This document shows, one piece after another, positions 26,581 through 35,967 of a stretch of 64,000 bases of DNA. Source of the DNA: VFJQ01 sp044226525. GTDB lineage: Bacteria; Verrucomicrobiota; Verrucomicrobiia; Chthoniobacterales; Chthoniobacteraceae. Positions within the stretch are counted from its first letter, which is position 1. Every line of letters starts with the position of its first letter. A model generated the notes under the pieces. It saw nothing but the letters and a program-made list of their open reading frames with translations, ran no database searches and had not been told where the DNA came from. The DNA is taken from NCBI GenBank assembly GCA_044226525.1, contig JBGAGV010000003.1, positions 62,001-126,000 on the forward strand, written 5' to 3'. A program made the position numbers and the translations under genes.

Positions 26581-27753
26581 TTACGCCAGGCGCCAGCGAG
26601 CCTGGCGAAGCACGGCCTTGTCACCACTGGCCATTTTTTCATACCAGACAGTGAGGAGCGTGCCGTCACCGAGTTCGACGGTGCTGGGGTAGCCAAGGTC
26701 GCCACCGGGACCGTCGCCGGAGATGATCATCGCTTCGCCCCAGGTTCTGCCGTGGTCAGTGCTGAGACGCGCTTGATTGCCAAAGGGCGCGCGGCGGTGG
26801 CCGTAAGTCATGAGCAGGCGATCGTCGCGCAGGCAGAGAAGATGCGAAGGCAGGCCCCACACGCCGATGGAATGCGGCTCGCTCCACGTTTTGCCTCCGT
26901 CGGTCGATTCGCTCTGCAGCGTCTCGCCGGCGCTGGTTTTGTTGTGATTGCGGATCTGCGCGATGAGCGTGCCATTGGCGGCTTCGATGGCGTGCAATTC
27001 GTGGTAGCCGCTCGGCACCTGATCGCCCTTTCGCGTTGGAATTTCCGCGAGCCATTTCCACGTCGCGCCGTCGTCGGTCGATTCGCAGACGCCGATTTTT
27101 TTGTCGTCGGTCCAAAGCTGTTTGCCCGCGTAGAGCAGCCGGCCATCGCGAAGCGGCACGGGACCGTGCGGGCTGTTGACGATGGTAGGAATGCGCGGGC
27201 TCCAGGTCTTGCCGCCATCGGTCGAGCGAATGATCCACTGGCCGAGTTCGGCTTTGCGCTCCACATCGTTCAAGCGCGCATGCGCGGCTTTCCAGCGAGC
27301 GAGTTGCTCGGGCTTCATCTGCCCCTTTTTCCAACCACCCGCGGAGAGCTCGGTCATGCCTTCCTGCTTGGCGAGAAGCGGCTCGTAGGCGAGCGAAGTG
27401 AACGTCGTGACGAGCAGCGTGCCTTTCGCCGTTTCGACCACGCCGGAATCGCGATCGTCCGTGGCGCTGTCGAGCAACACACGCGGGTAAGTCCACGTCT
27501 CGCCGTGGTCGTGCGAAGTCATCGAAACGACCTGACCGAACGGACAGACATGCGCTTCGCGTCCGCCGGACCACGTCACCCACAGCTCGCCATTCGCCCG
27601 TCGCGCCACAGTCGGCCAGCCGCAATAATATTCCGGCTGCTGGCTGATGACGCGCGTGTCGAGGATTTTGATCTCGGGCGCGGCAGCGCGGGCAATGCTG
27701 GCGAAACCGGCAGCGGCGACAGTGGTGCGGATGAAGGTTCGGCGGGAGGTCAT
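26581..27753 (-). CDS. Exported sialidase-like (BNR/Asp-box) protein
   Basis: A 390-residue protein with a Tat-like signal (MTSRRTFIRTTVAAAGFASIARA). Five Asp-box motifs are visible: SHDHGETWT, STDGGKTWSP, STDDGATWKW, STDGGKTWSE and STDHGRTWGE, the signature of six-bladed sialidase propellers. Conserved positions such as GWPTVARRANGELWVTWSGG near the N-terminus suit the exo-alpha-sialidase family, but Verrucomicrobia carry many such proteins of unproven specificity. Release of sialic-acid-like or other terminal sugars outside the cytoplasm is the likely role. Confidence 0.85.
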   Translation of the reverse strand: MTSRRTFIRTTVAAAGFASIARAAAPEIKILDTRVISQQPEYYCGWPTVARRANGELWVTWSGGREAHVCPFGQVVSMTSHDHGETWTYPRVLLDSATDDRDSGVVETAKGTLLVTTFTSLAYEPLLAKQEGMTELSAGGWKKGQMKPEQLARWKAAHARLNDVERKAELGQWIIRSTDGGKTWSPRIPTIVNSPHGPVPLRDGRLLYAGKQLWTDDKKIGVCESTDDGATWKWLAEIPTRKGDQVPSGYHELHAIEAANGTLIAQIRNHNKTSAGETLQSESTDGGKTWSEPHSIGVWGLPSHLLCLRDDRLLMTYGHRRAPFGNQARLSTDHGRTWGEAMIISGDGPGGDLGYPSTVELGDGTLLTVWYEKMASGDKAVLRQARWRLA

Positions 27754-27821
27754 AGGGTGCGAGAGAAATCCCCGCGCTGCGCGAAGCTTAGCGCATACCG
27801 ATCCCGGAAAACGTGGCGATC

Positions 27822-27850
27822 TTGCCACTCTTCCCCCGGTGGCTTATTCT
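27822..27850 (+). promoter_or_regulatory. Sigma-70-type promoter of the Uma2 gene
   Basis: TTGCCA (27822-27827), a 17-base spacer, then TATTCT (27845-27850). The start codon at 27859 lies only eight bases after the -10 box, so a normal start point would give a leaderless or nearly leaderless mRNA. Confidence 0.65.
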
Positions 27851-27858
27851 CCACGGCC

Positions 27859-28416
27859 ATGACTGCCGAAGCCGTGCCTTACATCACCGAGGAGGAATAC
27901 CTCGAGGGGGAACTGCACAGCGACGTGAAGCACGAGTATTTCGACGGACGCGTCTGGGCGATGGCCGGGGCCAACGATTCGCACGAGCTGGTATCAGGGA
28001 ACTTTTTTGCGCTTCTCTGGACGCATCTGCGCGGCAAGGGCTGCCGGGTTTACAAGAGCGACATGAAGGTGCGGCTCGAACTGGGAGGCAAGCCGCTCTA
28101 TTATTACCCGGACGTGATGGTCGCCTGCACACCGGACGAGCGTGGTCCGACGTTTCGCGAACATCCACGCCTCATCGTCGAGGTGCTTTCGAGGAACGAA
28201 AACAAGGATCTCGTGGAAAAGTGGCTGGCCTATCGGGCCGTCGCGTCGCTGGAGGAATACGTGGTGGCGAGTCCTTGGGCAGAATCACCGACCGTGTATA
28301 TCTTTCGCCGAGCCGAGGGATGGGAACCGGGTGAAACGCACCTCGGCATGGAGGCGGAATTCGAGCTTCGTTCCGTCGGGCTGAAGTTGCGCGTGGCGGA
28401 CTTGTTCGCGGTCTGA
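27859..28416 (+). CDS. Uma2-family putative restriction-like endonuclease (DUF820)
   Basis: A 185-residue protein. EEEYLEGE and KHEYFDGRVWAMAGA are the usual N-terminal motifs. The PD-(D/E)xK core is YYPDVMVAC followed by PRLIVEVLSRNENKDLVEKW, giving Asp, Glu-Val and Lys in the right order. The family is expanded in cyanobacteria and PVC bacteria; most members are solitary and of unknown biological role. No partner methylase or toxin is nearby. The start at 27859 is supported by the promoter just upstream and by the family N-terminus. It converges with the ABC exporter gene, with a one-base gap between stops. Confidence 0.9.
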   Translation: MTAEAVPYITEEEYLEGELHSDVKHEYFDGRVWAMAGANDSHELVSGNFFALLWTHLRGKGCRVYKSDMKVRLELGGKPLYYYPDVMVACTPDERGPTFREHPRLIVEVLSRNENKDLVEKWLAYRAVASLEEYVVASPWAESPTVYIFRRAEGWEPGETHLGMEAEFELRSVGLKLRVADLFAV

Positions 28417-28417
28417 T

Positions 28418-30220
28418 TCACGCGGTGAACTGCATCTCGGCGAGGCGGCGGTAGTGGCCGGCTTCGCGGGTGATGAGTTCGTCGTGGGTGCCGCTTTCGG
28501 TGACGGTGCCGGACTCGATGACGTAGATGCGGTCGCAGCGGCGGACGGTCGCGAGGCGATGGGCGATGATGATGGCGGTGCGGCCGGCGAGCAAGGTGTC
28601 GAGGGCTTGCTGGATGAGGTGCTCGCTCTCGGCGTCGAGGGAACTGGTGGCCTCGTCGAGGATGAGGATGGCGGGATCGCGCAGGAAAGCGCGGGCGAGG
28701 GCGACGCGCTGGCGCTGCCCGCCACTGAGTTGCACACCGCGGTCGCCGACGAGGGTGTCGTAGCCTTCCGGGAAACGGGCGATGAATTCCTCGCAGTGCG
28801 CACGGCGCGCGGCGTCGCGGATTTCGTCGTCGGTCGCACCGGGGCGCCCATAGGCGATGTTTTCGCGGATGCTGCCGCCGAAGAGGAGGACCTCCTGCGG
28901 GACGACGGCGAGATTCGTGCGAATGTGCGCCAGCGGGAAATCGGCGGCGGGACGTTCGTCGAAAACGAGCTGGCCAGCATTAGGATCGTAGAAGCGCAGG
29001 AGCAGCGAGACGATGGTGGATTTGCCCGCGCCGCTCGGGCCGACGAGGGCGATTTTTTCACCGGGGTTGGCGGCAAGGGAAAGGTCGCGCAGGACGGGGA
29101 GATCGGGGCGCGACGGATAGCGGAAGCTGACTTGCTTGAAGGCGACCTGGCCGGTGAGGCGCGGTGCGGAATGGCTCGTGGCGCCCCCCACATGAGCGCC
29201 AAATTCCTCGGGGGGCTCGGAGAGGATTTCGCGGACACGCTGAGTGGCGCCGATGGCCTTCTGCACCTGACTGATGATTTCGGCGAAGGAACTCACTCCA
29301 CCGCCGACGAAGATCGTGAGCAGCATGAAGGTGGTGAGATTGCCGTGCGTGAGGCGGCCAGCCTGCATTTCGCGCGCGCCCTGCCAGAGCACGAGAACGA
29401 TGGAACCAAAGACCCCAACGATGACGAACGCGATGAGCGCCGCGCGGCTGCGAGCGCTGCGGATGATGGTGGCGAGGAAATGGTCGAGCGACGTGCCGTA
29501 GCGGCTCACTTCGTAGGCCTCATTGGCGAACGCTTTGACGGTGCTGACATTCTGAAGCGTTTCCTCGACCACGACGGAGGTGTCGGCGAGGCGATCCTGC
29601 GCGGTGCGAGAAAGGCGGCGGATGCGGCGGCCGATGATGACCGCAACGAGGATGAGCACGGGGAACGAGGCGATCATCACCAGGGCGAGACGCCAGGAGG
29701 TAATGGTGATCATGACGAGCCCACCGCCGCAGAGCATCGTCTGGCGAATGGCGGCGGCGACCATGAAGGTGAGGACGTCCTGGATTTGCGCGAGGTCGTT
29801 CGAGAGGCGGCTGGTGAGTTCGCCGACACGATGTTCGCCGAAGAACTTCATCGGCAGCGAGAGGAGCCGCGCATAGACGGATTTCCGCAGCGCGACGACG
29901 CTGCTCTCGCCGACCTTGTTGAACGAATAGGACGAGAAAAAGGTAAGCCCCGCCTGCATGATGAGCGTGCCGACGAGCACGAAGGCGATGGTGTTCACCG
30001 AAGGCTTCCACGCGTCAACTGGGAGCGCTTCGGCGGCGGCATCGGCGACGTCGAGCATGCGGCCAGTGAGCCATGGAAAGGCGAGCCCGAAGCTCATGGA
30101 AATGAACGAGGCCAGGATCGCGGCGCGGAATTGCGCGCGATACGGTCGCACGAAGGTGAAGAGTTCCAGCAAACCGCGGAGCCCGCCATGCTGTCCGGAC
30201 ACCTCGGACTTCACGGACAT
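28418..30220 (-). CDS. ABC exporter, fused permease and ATPase (MsbA/lipid A or drug exporter type)
   Basis: A 600-residue half-transporter. The N-terminal six-helix membrane domain spans about residues 25-320. The nucleotide-binding domain follows: Walker A GPSGAGKST, Q-loop VVPQEVLLF, signature LSGGQRQR, Walker B ILILDEATSSLD and the switch histidine in IIIAHRLATV. It would act as a homodimer in the inner membrane; the substrate (lipid A, lipid or drug) cannot be told from sequence. Its start is followed upstream by the gene-free stretch before the DUF1080 gene. Confidence 0.93.
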   Translation of the reverse strand: MSVKSEVSGQHGGLRGLLELFTFVRPYRAQFRAAILASFISMSFGLAFPWLTGRMLDVADAAAEALPVDAWKPSVNTIAFVLVGTLIMQAGLTFFSSYSFNKVGESSVVALRKSVYARLLSLPMKFFGEHRVGELTSRLSNDLAQIQDVLTFMVAAAIRQTMLCGGGLVMITITSWRLALVMIASFPVLILVAVIIGRRIRRLSRTAQDRLADTSVVVEETLQNVSTVKAFANEAYEVSRYGTSLDHFLATIIRSARSRAALIAFVIVGVFGSIVLVLWQGAREMQAGRLTHGNLTTFMLLTIFVGGGVSSFAEIISQVQKAIGATQRVREILSEPPEEFGAHVGGATSHSAPRLTGQVAFKQVSFRYPSRPDLPVLRDLSLAANPGEKIALVGPSGAGKSTIVSLLLRFYDPNAGQLVFDERPAADFPLAHIRTNLAVVPQEVLLFGGSIRENIAYGRPGATDDEIRDAARRAHCEEFIARFPEGYDTLVGDRGVQLSGGQRQRVALARAFLRDPAILILDEATSSLDAESEHLIQQALDTLLAGRTAIIIAHRLATVRRCDRIYVIESGTVTESGTHDELITREAGHYRRLAEMQFTA

Positions 30221-30538
30221 AAGACCACGAAAAAGACGGATGGAGAAATGGGAGGATGGGGCCTCATCGTTTCACCCGTGCTCTCCGTGCCATCCGCGGT
30301 CAAGGAGTAGCTGGTATTTCCTGAGCGTGATCCGAGGAAGAGCGCACGATTTAACGCAGAGGCGCAGCGGGCGCGAAGGGGCGCAGAGGTTTGGGGAGTG
30401 TGCAGCACGCTGACTGTCGAACGCCCCTCCTTTGCGACCTCTACGTTGAACCAAACGCTTCTCTGCTCGGGAGACCGCGTCATCCACACCCGCCGGTGAC
30501 TCGGCTCGGAAAGAGCCGAGCCACGGGTGGTGGAAAGG
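30221..30538. other. Gene-free stretch with degenerate 'CGCAGAGGCGCAG' and 'CTCTCCGTGCCATCCGCGG' repeats
   Basis: I see no credible gene in these 318 bases. Two motif types are present: CTCTCCGTGCCATCCGCGG (near 30280-30298) and AACGCAGAGGCGCAGCGGGC with CGCAGAGG (near 30354-30390). I recognise both from memory as common intergenic filler in PVC genomes; this would need a search to confirm. The right-hand end carries the terminator hairpin of the DUF1080 gene. Confidence 0.45.
30500..30520 (-). terminator. Hairpin after the DUF1080 gene
   Basis: Arms CTCGGCTC and GAGCCGAG with a five-base loop (GGAAA), 18 bases beyond the DUF1080 stop codon (minus strand). There is no clear T-run on the minus strand, so the terminator call is moderate. 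Confidence 0.5.
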
Positions 30539-31393
30539 TTACTTCTTCTCCGGCGCCGCAGCGGCGTCGGTCGCGTAGGTGTCGCCGCCATCGACCGGCT
30601 TCAGCTCGCGAATCCACACGTTGCGATAACGAACCGGGTTGCCGTGATCCTGCAGGGCGAGCTGGCCCTTTTCGGGATGCTCCTTGTATTCGTTGATCTT
30701 GCGATGGGTGGTGCCGCCGAAGAGCGCGCGGTGCGGCTGGGTGAGCACGCCGTTGTGGAAGACGGTGGCGTAGGCGGGCGAGACGAGCTTGCCGTCCTTC
30801 CAGCGCGGGGCTTCGAAGACAATGTCGTAGGTCTGCCATTCGCCGGCCGGGCGGCAGGCGTTCACGAGCGGCGGCCACTGGCCGTAGAGCGCGGAGGTCT
30901 GGCCGTCGGGGTAGGTCTTGTTGCCGTAGCAATCGAGCACCTGGATTTCGTAAGTGCCGTTGTAGAAAAAGACGCCGCTGTTGCCGCGGCCCTGGCTCTC
31001 ACCTTCCGGCGGATTCGGCGTGGCAAACTCGATGTGAAGTTGCACGTCGGGGCCAAAGCTTTCCTTGGTAAAGAGGTAGCCCGATTTTGGCACGCACTCG
31101 AAGTAACCGTCTTTCGCGACCCACTTGGCGGGCTCCTGCGCGGAGCCGTCGCGTTTGCCGCTGGTCCACTGGTCGAGGTTTTTGCCGTCGAAAAGGACCA
31201 CAGCGTCGCTGGGAGCATCGCCGAGCTTGGCACCGGGGGTGATGACAGGCGGCTGCGGGCGGTCGCTATCGTGGACGTGCCACTTGGTGCCGGGGATCAT
31301 CGGCGTGTCTTTGTAACCGAGCGGATGTTTTTCGTCGGCGGAAGCGGCGGCGCTCATCAGGGCGAGAGGTAGGAGGATAGTGCGGAGGTGCAT
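30539..31393 (-). CDS. Exported DUF1080 protein (3-keto-disaccharide hydrolase family)
   Basis: A 284-residue protein with a signal peptide (MHLRTILLPLALMSAAASADE); the start is chosen for that. The jelly-roll DUF1080 core shows VVLFDGKNLDQWTSGKRDG, DGYFECVPKSGYLFTKESFG, GNSGVFFYNGTYEIQVLD and the C-terminal PVRYRNVWIREL. Members have been shown in gut and soil bacteria to cleave glycosides after oxidation to 3-keto forms, so this enzyme may act on the products of exported Gfo/Idh/MocA oxidoreductases such as the one at 15.9 kb. The link between the two loci is inference. Confidence 0.9.
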   Translation of the reverse strand: MHLRTILLPLALMSAAASADEKHPLGYKDTPMIPGTKWHVHDSDRPQPPVITPGAKLGDAPSDAVVLFDGKNLDQWTSGKRDGSAQEPAKWVAKDGYFECVPKSGYLFTKESFGPDVQLHIEFATPNPPEGESQGRGNSGVFFYNGTYEIQVLDCYGNKTYPDGQTSALYGQWPPLVNACRPAGEWQTYDIVFEAPRWKDGKLVSPAYATVFHNGVLTQPHRALFGGTTHRKINEYKEHPEKGQLALQDHGNPVRYRNVWIRELKPVDGGDTYATDAAAAPEKK

Positions 31394-31500
31394 GAGAAAG
31401 GGTGGGTTTGGCAGAAGCAGGATGTTTGGGCCAAGGGAAAATCGCGACCTGCCCGGAAGCTTAGTCGCCTTCATGGCGATCGGCCATGCGCACCGGCAAC

Positions 31501-31528
31501 TTGATAATAAAGTCAGCCATGCTATCGG
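31501..31528 (+). promoter_or_regulatory. Candidate promoter of the 1444-residue dehydrogenase gene
   Basis: TTGATA (31501-31506), a 16-base spacer and TATCGG (31523-31528), 60-72 bases before the start codon. It falls in an A/T-richer patch of the divergent intergenic region. The -10 box is weak. Confidence 0.35.
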
Positions 31529-31587
31529 GATCAGCCCACGAATGGCGTCTCAGGCGCCAGAGGCGGGCGCATTTTCCATAACCGACC

Positions 31588-34500
31588 GTGCTGACTCGAA
31601 TGCTGCCCGCCTTTTTCCGATCACTGGTCGTTGCGCTGACCTTCGCCGCCGCCCAAGCAGCCGACTACAGTGCCGCAGGCTTCATCGAGCAGAATATCGG
31701 CAGCGGTTGGAATCAGCCGGTGGGGATCGCCTTCCATGAGGGCGTGCCGGATCACGGCTATGTCTGGGAGCGAACCGGCAAGGTGTGGATCATCGAGAAC
31801 GGACAAAAATCCGCCCAGCCGCTCATCGACATCAGCGACGAAGTCGGCGCGTGGCGCGACTACGGCCTGCTCGGCCTGGCACTGCATCCGAACTTCTCGC
31901 AGAACGGCTACATTTACCTGTTCTACGTGGTGGACCGGTATCACCTGCTGAATGCCGGCCAGCCGAATTACGACCCGGGCGCCAACGACTATTTGAAAGC
32001 AACGATCGGACGCATCACGCGTTACACCGTGCGGGCGAGCGATGGATTCCACAGCATCGATCCGGCCAGCCGGAAGGTGCTCGTGGGGGAAACGATCAGC
32101 ACCGGCTTCCCGATCCTCTATCAATCGCACGGCACCGGGCAGCTTGCCTTTGGCGCCGATGGGACGCTGCTCGCGTCGTGCGGGGAGTCGGCCAGCTACG
32201 AATACAACCTGGATGAGGGCGGCCCCGCCAGCGTCACCAATTCCTCCGCGGGAGTGGCCGACGGGATCATCCGCCCCAACGAAGACTGCGGCACCTTCCG
32301 CGCACAGCTTGTCGATTCACTGAGCGGAAAAATTGTGCGCCTCGATCCGGAGACGGGAAACGGCGTGCCGAGCAATCCATTTTACGACGCTGCCAATCCA
32401 CGCGCCGCGCGTTCGCGCGTCTGGACGCTCGGGCTGCGGAATCCGTTCCGCATCTGCGTGCGGCCCGAAACCGGCAGCCACGATCCGGCGGATGCAAACC
32501 CCGGAGTGATCGTGGTGGGTGACGTCGGCTGGGACGCACGAGAGAGCTATTTTGTCATCGACGGCCCCAGGCAAAACTGCGGCTGGCCGATTTATGAGGG
32601 GCTCGAGAAGTCGCGCTACGACACGCTCGACACGCCCAACAAAGACGCGCCCAATCCGCTTGGCGGGTTTTTCCGGTTCAAGGACCTGCTCGTGGAGGAC
32701 ACGCTCGGCACCCCTTCGTGGCCGAATCCGTCGAATCCCTCACAGCAGGTGCCGGCCAGTGTGCCGCACTTCACGCACCACCGTCCCATCATTGACGCAG
32801 GCCGCCAGTCCGACGCGATCCTCGGCCCGGTGCGCACTCCCATTTTCAGCGGGAATAACGCCGCCTTTGTCGATATCGGCGCGGCGAATTCACCCATCAC
32901 TCCACCGCACACCAACGGGCGGCAATTTCTCGGGCTGTGCGCGATCGGCGGGGTCTTTTACCACGGCCCGGATTTCCCGGCGTCCTACGCGGGCAAATAT
33001 TTCTTCGCCGATTTCGGAGACAACTGGATCCGGACGATGACGTTCGATGCGAATCATCGACCGACGGCGATCGAGGATTTCGCCATCCATGCCGAAGGGC
33101 CCGTGTTTCTGACCACCCACCCGACGCAAGGCTCGATCTACTACGTGGCGTTCACGGCCAATGCCGGCGCGGGAGCGGTCCGGCAGATCGTTTACGCACC
33201 GGGAGGGAATCGTCCGCCGGTCGCCGCCGCCAGTGCGGATGTCACCGTCGGGACGTCACCGCTGGCGGTGCACTTCAGCAGCGGAGGATCGAGCGATCCC
33301 GATGGGCAGCCGCTCACGTATCTGTGGGATTTCGGCGACGGAACGACGAGCACTCAGGCCAATCCCACCAAAACGTTCACAGCCACCGGCACGAAGAAAT
33401 ATCAGGTGTGGCTTACGGTGAAGGACGCGGGCGGCGCGGAGGTCACCGCGAAGGTGGATGTTTTTGTAAATCATTCGCTGCCGGAGGTCACGATCGTCAG
33501 CCCGGTCGATGGCGGAAAATATCCGATCGATGCGGAGAAGAACTTCGCACTCCTGCGCAAGGTGGTGGAAGTGCCGGGACATCCCACGACAACGCAGTGG
33601 CAGGTCTTCCTGCATCACAACACGCACGAGCATCCCGAAGTGCCGGTCGTGGCGGCGTCCACGTCGGTGCCGATCTCGCCGATTCACAGCACGGAGGAGA
33701 CGTTTTATTTCCGCATCGTCTGCACGGTGACGGATGACCTCGGCGCGACGGTCACCCGCCAGACGCAGATTTTCCCGAACATGACCAACGTGGCGCCGCA
33801 GATCGCGTGGGGGGCCAGCGGCGTTAGCGTGCTTGCGTCGTCCAGCCCGCAGTTGTTCAACTCACTCGGGACCATCAGCGATGCGGACAGCACCACTTTC
33901 GACTTCGGGAGCCTCTCGGCGACCATTCAAAACGGAGTGGCCGGCGATGCGGTCGGAATCGTGCCGGAAGGCAATGGCACGGGACAGGTCAACGTGAGCG
34001 GCACCGATGTGCTCTACGAAGGCGTGACGACAGGCACCTTCGCGACCAACAACGCGCAGTTGACCGTGACCTTCAACTCCGTCGCGACTCCTGCAGCGGC
34101 GCAGGCGATTTTCCGCCGTCTCGGCGCGGCGTGCCAGGAAGCACAACTCGGGACGCCGCGAACGATCGTAGTGCAGATCGCCGATGGCGACGGGGGCACC
34201 GCGCAAACGGACGGGTTGCCGTTGAACGCCCTGCCCAGCGTGCCGCCCACCGTGTCGCTGACCGCTCCCGCCGAAGGCGCAACTTATTCCGCCCCTGCCA
34301 GCGTGGCGCTAACCGCGGACGCAAACGACACCGACGGCAGCATCGCGAAGGTGGAGTTTTTCAACGGCAGCACGTTGCTCGGCGAGGCAACCAGCGCACC
34401 ATTTAGCTTCGCCTGGATCGACGTGCCCGCAGGCAATTACACGCTCACCGCTCGTGCCACCGACGATGTGGGTTCATCGACGGAGTCGGCGCCGGTGCGT

Positions 34501-35922
34501 ATCGTGGTGAATCATGATTCGACCCTGCCCGCAGTGTGGCACGCTGGAGACATCGGCGCGGTCGCAGCCGGTGGAATGAGCACGTATGCCGATGGCGCTT
34601 ATACTCTCACGGCTTCGGGAGCGGGCATCACGTCGCTCAAAGACGAGTTCCATTTCCTCTCGCAACCGTGGACGGGCGACGGAGAGATCATCGCGCACGT
34701 CGCCTCGGTGGAAGCGCTGAGCGTGAAGAGTTTTGGCGGGATCATGTTCCGCGAGCGCATGTCCACGTCGTCGCGGTTCGCGCTGCTGAAGGTCACGGCA
34801 GGACAGGGTGCCGTGTTTCAGTATCGCTCCCAGAACACGCTGCCCGCCGGGGCGCGCGCTCCACTTGCCGTCACCGCACCGCGCTGGCTGCGGCTGGTGC
34901 GGCACGGTCTGCGCTGCACCGCTTACACGTCCACGGATGGCGTGCAGTGGCAGCAACTCGGCACGGCCGCTCTGCCCATGGCGAAGGCGCTCAACGTGGG
35001 GCTCGTGGCTTCTTCCGCCCTCGATGGACAGACGGCCCAGGCGGTGTTCGATCACGTCACCGTGCGCAGCCTTACCTCCCCTGCTCCGCCGACGGTTACG
35101 ATCACCAGTCCGGCCCATGGCGCGGCTTTCACGACGCCGGTGACGGTGGCCATCGACGCTCGCGCCAGTGATCCGGACGGCGGCATCGCACGCGTGGAAC
35201 TTTTCAGCGGGACGAAGAAACTCGCCATCGACACGCTCGCGCCGTTCGCCTTCGCATGGCCGGGCGTCAAGGCGGGCTCGTATTCGCTCACCGCACGGGC
35301 TTTCGATTTTGCGGGGCTGAAGACGACCTCCATCCCGGTGACGATCAATGTCGCCACGGCGGCCTCCACGCTGACCGCGCCGTGGGCGAGCCTCGACATG
35401 GGCGCCACGCGCCAACCCGGAGCAGCCACCGAAAATGCCGGCGCGACCACGCTCATGAGCCTCGGGCTGGGACTCGGGGCAAAGTCGGACCAGGGACGCT
35501 TCGTTTATCGCCAGATCAATGGCGACAGCACCGTGATCGCGCGCCTCGCCTCACTCGCCGACACCGCACCCGGCGCCCACGCCGGCATCAGCTTCCGCGA
35601 AACACTCGGTGCCACCGCACGGAACGTGACGCTGGTGGTGACGAACGAACAGGGCGCGGCCCTGCGTTCACGCGCCACGGTGGGCACGGCGTCATCGATT
35701 CTGGCCAAGCCCGGCATTGCCGCGCCCCAGTGGCTCAAGCTCGTCCGGCGAAAGGCGGTGATTTCGGCCTTCGTGTCCACGGATGGCACAACTTGGACGA
35801 GCGTCGGGAAACGCTCGGTGGCGATGGCGGCGAAGGGCTATGTGGCGCTGTTTGTCGGCGCGGCCGATCTCACGGAGGAAGCTACCGCGGTGTTCGACAA
35901 TATCTCGGTCACGCGACCGTAG
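31588..35922 (+). CDS. Large secreted PQQ-dependent sugar dehydrogenase (sorbosone type) with PKD and Ig-like domains
   Basis: A 1444-residue exported protein. Start is GTG at 31588 or ATG at 31600; both give a signal peptide (FFRSLVVALTFAAAQAAD). Residues about 30-530 form the glucose/sorbosone dehydrogenase propeller (WNQPVGIAFHEG, GLLGLALHPNFSQNGYIY, LGLRNPFRICVRPETG, VGDVGWDARESY). A PKD domain follows at about 550-640 (DPDGQPLTYLWDFGDG), then further beta-sandwich domains with paired Ig-like modules near 890-970 and 1160-1240 (DGSIAKVEFFNGSTLLGEA; DGGIARVELFSG). Two jelly-roll repeats follow them, each with a SFGGIMFRE or GISFRE signature. It looks built to oxidise and bind polymeric sugars outside the cell. 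There is no PEP-CTERM anchor. Confidence 0.88.
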   Translation: MLTRMLPAFFRSLVVALTFAAAQAADYSAAGFIEQNIGSGWNQPVGIAFHEGVPDHGYVWERTGKVWIIENGQKSAQPLIDISDEVGAWRDYGLLGLALHPNFSQNGYIYLFYVVDRYHLLNAGQPNYDPGANDYLKATIGRITRYTVRASDGFHSIDPASRKVLVGETISTGFPILYQSHGTGQLAFGADGTLLASCGESASYEYNLDEGGPASVTNSSAGVADGIIRPNEDCGTFRAQLVDSLSGKIVRLDPETGNGVPSNPFYDAANPRAARSRVWTLGLRNPFRICVRPETGSHDPADANPGVIVVGDVGWDARESYFVIDGPRQNCGWPIYEGLEKSRYDTLDTPNKDAPNPLGGFFRFKDLLVEDTLGTPSWPNPSNPSQQVPASVPHFTHHRPIIDAGRQSDAILGPVRTPIFSGNNAAFVDIGAANSPITPPHTNGRQFLGLCAIGGVFYHGPDFPASYAGKYFFADFGDNWIRTMTFDANHRPTAIEDFAIHAEGPVFLTTHPTQGSIYYVAFTANAGAGAVRQIVYAPGGNRPPVAAASADVTVGTSPLAVHFSSGGSSDPDGQPLTYLWDFGDGTTSTQANPTKTFTATGTKKYQVWLTVKDAGGAEVTAKVDVFVNHSLPEVTIVSPVDGGKYPIDAEKNFALLRKVVEVPGHPTTTQWQVFLHHNTHEHPEVPVVAASTSVPISPIHSTEETFYFRIVCTVTDDLGATVTRQTQIFPNMTNVAPQIAWGASGVSVLASSSPQLFNSLGTISDADSTTFDFGSLSATIQNGVAGDAVGIVPEGNGTGQVNVSGTDVLYEGVTTGTFATNNAQLTVTFNSVATPAAAQAIFRRLGAACQEAQLGTPRTIVVQIADGDGGTAQTDGLPLNALPSVPPTVSLTAPAEGATYSAPASVALTADANDTDGSIAKVEFFNGSTLLGEATSAPFSFAWIDVPAGNYTLTARATDDVGSSTESAPVRIVVNHDSTLPAVWHAGDIGAVAAGGMSTYADGAYTLTASGAGITSLKDEFHFLSQPWTGDGEIIAHVASVEALSVKSFGGIMFRERMSTSSRFALLKVTAGQGAVFQYRSQNTLPAGARAPLAVTAPRWLRLVRHGLRCTAYTSTDGVQWQQLGTAALPMAKALNVGLVASSALDGQTAQAVFDHVTVRSLTSPAPPTVTITSPAHGAAFTTPVTVAIDARASDPDGGIARVELFSGTKKLAIDTLAPFAFAWPGVKAGSYSLTARAFDFAGLKTTSIPVTINVATAASTLTAPWASLDMGATRQPGAATENAGATTLMSLGLGLGAKSDQGRFVYRQINGDSTVIARLASLADTAPGAHAGISFRETLGATARNVTLVVTNEQGAALRSRATVGTASSILAKPGIAAPQWLKLVRRKAVISAFVSTDGTTWTSVGKRSVAMAAKGYVALFVGAADLTEEATAVFDNISVTRP

Positions 35923-35967
35923 AGGCGCCCTCAGAGTTCGTCACATTGCCTCACGTCCGTCTGTCCC

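Noticed and set aside
26584..26607. Perfect 8-bp stem hairpin (CGCCAGGC / GCCTGGCG) as a sialidase terminator
   Set aside because: It lies inside the last codons of the sialidase gene and is explained by coding sequence; no T-run follows.
27859..28416. Restriction-modification or toxin-antitoxin system around the Uma2 gene
   Set aside because: No methylase, antitoxin or defence gene is adjacent; the neighbours are a sialidase and an ABC exporter.
28454..30310. 618-codon plus-strand open frame
   Set aside because: Shadow of the ABC exporter gene, whose Walker motifs lie on the minus strand.
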